A stretch of 64,000 bases of DNA from Bacteroidota bacterium (GTDB lineage: Bacteria > Bacteroidota > Bacteroidia > AKYH767-A > 2013-40CM-41-45), in assembly GCA_016720935.1 (NCBI GenBank), contig JADKJP010000006.1, positions 992,001 through 1,056,000 on the forward strand. The letters are read 5' to 3'. Of the stretch, positions 62,383-64,000 are shown piece by piece; within the stretch, counting starts at the first letter, position 1, and each line of letters opens with the position of its first letter. The translations under genes and the position numbers were made by a program. The notes under the pieces are model-generated. The model did no database searches. It saw only the letters and a program-made list of their open reading frames with translations, and was not told the DNA's origin.

Positions 62383-63687
62383 CACTAGTGTCCGATTAAG
62401 ATACGAATAAGTTCTTTGAAATTATTGATTGACAAGGGTTACAGACGATTTTAGGTTGGTGACGATTTGAAATCATTTCATAGCTTTTCTTCAAAAATGC
62501 TATGAATAAGGGCAAATACGTCTTCGCACAAGTAGCTGAATACCTTCCTGCAAGGTTGTTTGATAAATATGTTGCAAGATTTGATGGGAATAAGAAGGTC
62601 AGACATTTTACTTGTTGGAATCAAATGATGGCGATGATGTTTGGCCAACTCTCCAATCGTGATAGTTTACGTGATTTACTCGTTTGCATTGAAGCGCACT
62701 CATCAAAATTCTATCATCTTGGTTTTGGCAAAAATGTTTCACGATCAAATCTTGCGAATGCAAATGAGAAGCGTGACTATAGAATCTATGAGCATTTTGC
62801 TTATGAGATGATTGGCATAGCGCGATCATGTTGTCAGAACGACGGAGATTTTCATCTTAGCATTGAAGATAATGTCTATGCATTTGATGCAACCGTCATT
62901 GATCTGTGTCTAAATATATTTTGGTGGGCTACATTTAGAAAAACCAAGGGGGCGGTGAAAATCCATACGCTCTATGACATTAAGACTTCAATACCATCAT
63001 TTGTTTACATAACTCCAGGTGATACTCATGAAGTCAAAGGACTGGATGTCTTAGAGTATGAAGCCGGAGCATATTATATACTGGATCGCGGATATCTCGA
63101 TTTTAAAAGACTGTATTATATTCATCAACAACAGGCATTTTTTATTACACGAGCTAAACACAATAGCGATCTCACTCGAATTTACTCTTCAAAAGTGAAC
63201 AAGAAATCCGGAGTACGGAGTGACCAGATTGTTAAACCTGCTAACTTCTATCCACAACGAGATTATCCGGAAAAATTACGAAGGATAAAATTTTATGATG
63301 AAGAACAAAGTCGCACTTTGATATTCCTCACAAATAACTTTACCCTGAAAGCCATTGATATTGCAGCACTATACAAGTACAGATGGAAAATCGAATTATT
63401 CTTCAAATGGATTAAGCAGCATTTAAAAATTAAATCCTTTTGGGGGACTTCAGCAAATGCCGTGAAGACACAAATCTATATTGCCATCATCACTTATACC
63501 TTGATTGCAATTATCAGAAGTCGACTTAAGCTAAATCGTAGCAATTACGAAATTCTACAGATTTTAGGGGTCTCACTTTTAGATAAAACCCAGTTAAATC
63601 AACTACTTGCAGACCCTGTCAATCAAAATGTCAAAGAACAAATTTATAACCAATTGGAACTTAGCTTAATCTAATCGGACACTAGTG
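62383..63687 (+). mobile_element. IS4-family insertion sequence, 1305 bp
   Basis: Terminal inverted repeats are CACTAGTGTCCGATTA at 62383-62398 and its exact complement at 63672-63687. ATAATTCAT stands directly outside both ends and is the likely 9-bp target duplication; the 7-bp periodicity of the target also allows 2 or 16 bp. One intact transposase fills the element. It is inserted between parE and parC, in the same direction as both. Confidence 0.93.
62502..63674 (+). CDS. IS4-family transposase with DUF4372 N-terminal domain
   Basis: 390 residues and intact. The N-terminal DUF4372 region (FAQVAEYLPARLFDKYVARF; MMFGQLSNRDSLRDL) is followed by the DDE nuclease: Asp 129 in AFDATVID, Asp 195 in YILDRGYLDF, and Glu 298 in YRWKIELFFKWIK, which matches the IS4 motif R-x3-E-x6-K. 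The stop codon TAA (63672-63674) lies inside the right inverted repeat. All catalytic residues are present, so the element may still move. Confidence 0.95.
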   Translation: MNKGKYVFAQVAEYLPARLFDKYVARFDGNKKVRHFTCWNQMMAMMFGQLSNRDSLRDLLVCIEAHSSKFYHLGFGKNVSRSNLANANEKRDYRIYEHFAYEMIGIARSCCQNDGDFHLSIEDNVYAFDATVIDLCLNIFWWATFRKTKGAVKIHTLYDIKTSIPSFVYITPGDTHEVKGLDVLEYEAGAYYILDRGYLDFKRLYYIHQQQAFFITRAKHNSDLTRIYSSKVNKKSGVRSDQIVKPANFYPQRDYPEKLRRIKFYDEEQSRTLIFLTNNFTLKAIDIAALYKYRWKIELFFKWIKQHLKIKSFWGTSANAVKTQIYIAIITYTLIAIIRSRLKLNRSNYEILQILGVSLLDKTQLNQLLADPVNQNVKEQIYNQLELSLI

Positions 63688-63725
63688 ATAATTCATAATT
63701 CATAATTCATAACTCATAACTCAAC
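63688..63725. repeat. Heptamer array ATTCATA/ACTCATA, right part
   Basis: After the IS the array resumes as ATA, three ATTCATA units, ACTCATA and ACTCAAC. Removing the IS and one 9-bp duplicate restores an unbroken 7-bp register with the left part at 62356-62382. Confidence 0.9.
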
Positions 63726-63764
63726 CCGGAATTGATTTTAAAAAGATTATAGTATCATAATAAA

Positions 63765-64000
63765 ATGGCAAAAAAGAAAAAGGAAGAACTTCCCAAGGAG
63801 CAGCCGGAAGAGCAGGTAGAACATACCGAAGCTGTCGTCGTGCCCCATGTGAATGGTATGTATGAGAACTGGTTTTTGGATTACGCTTCCTATGTAATCC
63901 TGGAACGCGCGGTTCCACATATCAATGATGGATTAAAACCTGTACAGCGTCGCATCCTGCATTCGATGTGGGAAATGGAAGACGGTCGCTACAATAAAGT
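63765..64000 (+). CDS. parC: DNA topoisomerase IV subunit A, partial (5' end)
   Basis: The first 78 codons of parC from ATG 63765; the gene runs off the right edge. A Lys/Glu-rich start (MAKKKKEELPKEQPEE) is followed by VNGMYENWFLDYASYVILER and AVPHINDGLKPVQRRILHSM, the conserved type IIA topoisomerase A-subunit opening. It is the breakage-reunion partner of ParE. The IS4 element and the heptamer array separate it from parE by 1.5 kb, so it may depend on a promoter inside the IS or the short A/T-rich leader at 63726-63764. Confidence 0.93.
   Translation, partial: MAKKKKEELPKEQPEEQVEHTEAVVVPHVNGMYENWFLDYASYVILERAVPHINDGLKPVQRRILHSMWEMEDGRYNK

Overview
The window comes from a Bacteroidota (Bacteroidetes) chromosome, of moderate A+T content and of uncertain order. 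The evidence is a PorT-type secretion protein next to ubiE, two proteins ending in type IX secretion (T9SS)-like tails, a complete MoxR/DUF58/Bat aerotolerance operon, a DUF4293 gene beside rho, and several promoters of the Bacteroidetes form TTTG-N19-21-TAnnTTTG. Most genes look like chromosomal housekeeping. The accessory part is a long surface-polysaccharide locus, and one insertion sequence is present.

Layout. 1-5.8 kb (minus strand): the end of a PlsC-like acyltransferase, an FAD-dependent dehydrogenase, porT, ubiE, a heptose-7-phosphate kinase-like gene and an aspartate-type aminotransferase. 6.1-14.6 kb: lon, a large secreted FN3/phosphoesterase protein, an NAD(P)-binding protein, rho and a DUF4293 membrane protein. 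14.6-24.2 kb (minus strand): a phosphoesterase, then the Bat operon (moxR, DUF58, batD-like, batA, batB, batC, an inserted GNAT gene, batD, batE). 24.5-27.5 kb: a peptide-binding lipoprotein and two small secreted proteins sharing a strong terminator. 27.7-28.7 kb: tRNA-Arg, tRNA-Pro, tRNA-Ser and one broken tRNA, embedded in repeats. 28.8-33.5 kb: an M23 peptidase, a coiled-coil gene, zapA, a strong 6S RNA candidate and rny.

33.5-57.8 kb (plus strand) is one polysaccharide locus: an ABC O-antigen exporter (Wzm/Wzt), a complete CMP-pseudaminic acid pathway (PseB, PseC, PseF, a fused PseG-PseH, PseI), glycosyltransferases, two further DegT aminotransferases, UDP-GlcNAc 2-epimerase, an O-antigen ligase/polymerase, an LTA-synthase-like sulfatase-fold enzyme and an initiating sugar transferase. 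A solitary Cas6-like gene with its own promoter follows, then a Kazal-like secreted protein, an ACP phosphodiesterase-like gene, DUF167, parE, a 1305-bp IS4-family element and the start of parC.

Three things stand out at window scale. (1) At least seven intergenic arrays are built from different words but all have an exact period of 7 bp; two of them supply the stop codon of the gene they follow, and the IS4 element sits inside one. (2) Eight genes are broken by single-base frameshifts, seven of them at homopolymers and six of them within 46.6-57.3 kb. This is either assembly error or real variation or decay in the polysaccharide locus. (3) The Cas6-like gene has no CRISPR array or other cas gene in the window, and the 6S RNA candidate lies between zapA and rny with long-range pairing that I could trace by eye.
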